Positions 6,209 to 7,816 of a stretch of 7,816 bases of DNA are shown here, piece by piece; position 1 is the first letter of the stretch, and every line of letters starts with the position of its first letter. The stretch is taken from NCBI GenBank assembly GCA_028694875.1, contig JAQVKB010000040.1, positions 1-7,816 on the forward strand, read 5' to 3'. The notes under the pieces are model-generated. The model made no database searches and was not told the DNA's origin. It saw nothing but the letters and a program-made list of their open reading frames with translations. The position numbers and the translations under genes were made by a program. Source of the DNA: Candidatus Izemoplasmatales bacterium. GTDB lineage: Bacteria; Bacillota_I; Bacilli_A; Izemoplasmatales; Hujiaoplasmataceae.

Positions 6209-6991
6209 ATGAATATTGATACGATGATTTTTGAATTACAAAATCCAGAAGTGTTTGGTTCCAAACATTTATTCGCGACCATTACCGTGTTTTTATTGAT
6301 TGCGATTCTACTCGTCTTCTTACTCAAAGTCGCGAAACATGTGCGGCATCGTCGTGTATTGCAGGTTGCGACCATCTTCTTGATTTTGTTGGAATTGCTC
6401 AAGTATACCCATGCCTTAGTGACGGATGGCAGTTTTCCGCTGATCTATATCCCCATGCAACTTTGCAGTTTTTCGTTGTATTTGATGCCTTTGGTTTCAT
6501 TTGGAAACGAAAAGTTGAGTCGAAAAGTGATGCCAATCTCCTACTCGATTGGGATGATGGCGGGGTTGATTGTTCTATTTTATCCTGCCACCGTTTTAGG
6601 AGGAGCTTATTCATGGCTTCCACTGAGTGAGAATCTGATTCCATTAATTAGTTTCCTATACCACGGAACGATGGTCTTTTTCTCGATGTATTTGGTCATG
6701 TCCAAACAATACCGTCCAACCTTTAAAGATTATGGGAAAGTCTATTTTGCCTTGTTGTTATTCGCCAGTATGGCTGTCGTGACGAATTTGATCTTCGATA
6801 CCGACATGATGTTTTTAAATACGGCGAATGGTTCACCGCTTCAATTCATTCTCACAGAATATGGTAGAGTCCCGTATATGGCCGCGATGCTTGTACTGGC
6901 TGCGATCATTCTGGCATTGCCTGTGCTTCCCTTTGCGTTTTCTCGCAAAGAAGCCTACGCAAAACAATCTGTATCGAAGATTGGTTCTTAG
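6209..6991 (+). CDS. YwaF/TMEM164-like integral membrane protein
   Basis: 260 residues, with AAAGGA (6192-6197) eleven bases before the ATG. About six or seven membrane segments are visible. The pattern fits the bacterial YwaF and human TMEM164 family: FGSKHLF near 16-22, IPMQLCSFSLYL at 81-92 with Cys86 where the family has an L-x-L-C motif, FLYHGTMVF at 149-157 with His152, and NLIFDTDMMFLN at 193-204. TMEM164 is reported to be an ether-phospholipid acyltransferase using a conserved cysteine and histidine. Whether the bacterial members act on lipids is not known to me, so that role is only a suggestion. The gene follows gltS closely and probably shares its transcript. Its stop codon TAG (6989-6991) lies in the loop of an intrinsic terminator. 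Confidence 0.7.
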   Translation: MNIDTMIFELQNPEVFGSKHLFATITVFLLIAILLVFLLKVAKHVRHRRVLQVATIFLILLELLKYTHALVTDGSFPLIYIPMQLCSFSLYLMPLVSFGNEKLSRKVMPISYSIGMMAGLIVLFYPATVLGGAYSWLPLSENLIPLISFLYHGTMVFFSMYLVMSKQYRPTFKDYGKVYFALLLFASMAVVTNLIFDTDMMFLNTANGSPLQFILTEYGRVPYMAAMLVLAAIILALPVLPFAFSRKEAYAKQSVSKIGS

Positions 6992-7006
6992 GAACCAGTC
7001 TTTTTT
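6977..7006 (+). terminator. Intrinsic terminator overlapping the end of the YwaF/TMEM164-like gene
   Basis: The arms AAGATTGGTTC (6977-6987) and GAACCAGTCTT (6992-7002) pair over 11 bp with one U-G wobble, around the loop TTAG, followed by T to 7006. The wobble fits the plus strand. The last three bases of the gene's stop codon form most of the loop, so a ribosome ending there would disturb the hairpin. The next gene's ribosome binding site begins only 11 bases later, with no promoter visible in between. Confidence 0.85.
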
Positions 7007-7030
7007 CATCCAAATCGAGGAGGTGTGACA

Positions 7031-7816
7031 ATGCAACATCAAATTACCAATCCTGGTCCTTTGTTGAATGAGTTGGGATGTCTTCGTGAACCTGGATATG
7101 CCATATCACCATTGTTGGAATACCAACGAAACAAGATTGCCGCTTCTGTTTGGCGAATCAAAGAATGGGATTATTATGCCATATTGCATCACGATTATGC
7201 CTTAACTTGCACCATTGCGGATTTGGGCTATAGCGCGATGCTAAGCGTTGTTTTCTTGGATTTCAAAACGCCAAAATTGAAGACGGCGATGAAATTGCTT
7301 TGGTTTCCTTTTGGTAAGATGCAACTTCCGTCAAGTTCTACCAAGGGTGACGTCGCGTATCGTCATGAAGACTATACCATCGAATTCTTTCGCGAGCCGA
7401 CGCACCGTAAAATCCATCTTCATGTCGCCAAATTTGATGGCGATGATGGACTGGACGCGATGATTCGACTGGACAGCCCGAATGAAGACTCGATGGTCAT
7501 CGCAACACCTTGGAAAGAAAATGCGAAAGCGTTCTATTACAATCAAAAAATCAATTGTATGCCCGCTTCGGGTTCGGTAACAATTGGAAAAAGCGAATAT
7601 TCGTTTGACAAAGAGACTTCCCTCGGTGTTTTGGACTGGGGAAGAGGTGTTTGGACCTATAAAAACACATGGTATTGGTCCTCGTTATCGGGATTTGCGG
7701 ATGGGAAACGAATCGGATTCAATTTGGGTTATGGATTCGGGGATACTTCCGCTGCGTCAGAAAACATGGTGTTCGTCGATGGAAAAGCCATCAAACTCGA
7801 TCAAGTGACATTCGAT
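7031..7816 (+). CDS. DUF2804 family protein, C-terminus beyond the window
   Basis: 262 codons are open from the ATG to the right edge with no stop. The start is well defined: AGGAGGTG (7018-7025), a full match to the 16S rRNA tail, lies five bases before the ATG. Two stretches are characteristic of DUF2804: LLNELGCLREPGYAISPLLE with RNKI and WRIKEWDYYAI (about 11-51), and LDWGRGVWTYKNTWYWSS (201-218) followed by GFADGKRIGFNLGYGFGD. The family is usually around 330-350 residues, so perhaps 70-90 are missing. The predicted fold is beta-rich and soluble, with no signal peptide. No function is established that I know of. No promoter is evident between the preceding terminator and this gene, so it may be transcribed by read-through or from a promoter inside the previous gene. 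Confidence 0.85.
   Translation, partial: MQHQITNPGPLLNELGCLREPGYAISPLLEYQRNKIAASVWRIKEWDYYAILHHDYALTCTIADLGYSAMLSVVFLDFKTPKLKTAMKLLWFPFGKMQLPSSSTKGDVAYRHEDYTIEFFREPTHRKIHLHVAKFDGDDGLDAMIRLDSPNEDSMVIATPWKENAKAFYYNQKINCMPASGSVTIGKSEYSFDKETSLGVLDWGRGVWTYKNTWYWSSLSGFADGKRIGFNLGYGFGDTSAASENMVFVDGKAIKLDQVTFD

Overview
The window looks like chromosomal DNA of a low-to-mid GC Gram-positive-type bacterium (Bacillota or Mycoplasmatota, for example an Acholeplasma- or Izemoplasma-like lineage). The evidence is strong GGAGG-type ribosome binding sites, sigma-A-like promoters, short intrinsic terminators, and a lipoprotein with a short signal peptide and LFAC lipobox. UGA is read as a stop: gltS ends in TGA and tryptophans are TGG, so the Mycoplasma code does not apply. 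The lineage is inferred from style, not from a marker gene.

Layout. Positions 2-1162 are one open frame made of two unrelated parts: the middle of a BMP/Med-type substrate-binding protein (to about 541, roughly 54% GC) and the C-terminal end of an FtsX/MacB-type ABC permease (from about 545, roughly 42% GC, like the rest of the window). This is most simply an assembly chimera or recombination scar. A 726-residue lipoprotein with an Fn3-like domain follows (1210-3390), then a perfect intrinsic terminator.

The stretch 3424-3680 has no convincing protein gene. It is not empty: a TTGACA-17-TACGAT promoter (3436-3464) precedes about 200 nt of strongly self-complementary sequence, including a 14-bp helix, and ends at a second intrinsic terminator (3645-3672). 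I read it as an undescribed small RNA gene. It carries CCCUCCUU, complementary to Shine-Dalgarno sequences, in a predicted loop.

From 3681 to 4553, on the minus strand, is a membrane ferritin/VIT1 fusion protein for iron or manganese. It is divergent from gltS (4770-6179), a sodium/glutamate symporter homologue. Each has its own promoter in the shared 216-bp gap, and gltS has a perfect 18-bp dyad in its leader. gltS is followed at 29 bp by a YwaF/TMEM164-like membrane protein (6209-6991). The stop codon of that gene lies in the loop of an intrinsic terminator. Ten bases after the T-run a very strong ribosome binding site starts a DUF2804 gene (7031 to the window edge, incomplete).

Functionally the window mixes envelope and transport genes: metal export or sequestration, glutamate uptake, a possible membrane-lipid enzyme and a surface lipoprotein. 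No mobile element, CRISPR array, tRNA or rRNA was seen. The main novelty candidates are the RNA gene at 3471-3672 and the composite frame at the left edge.
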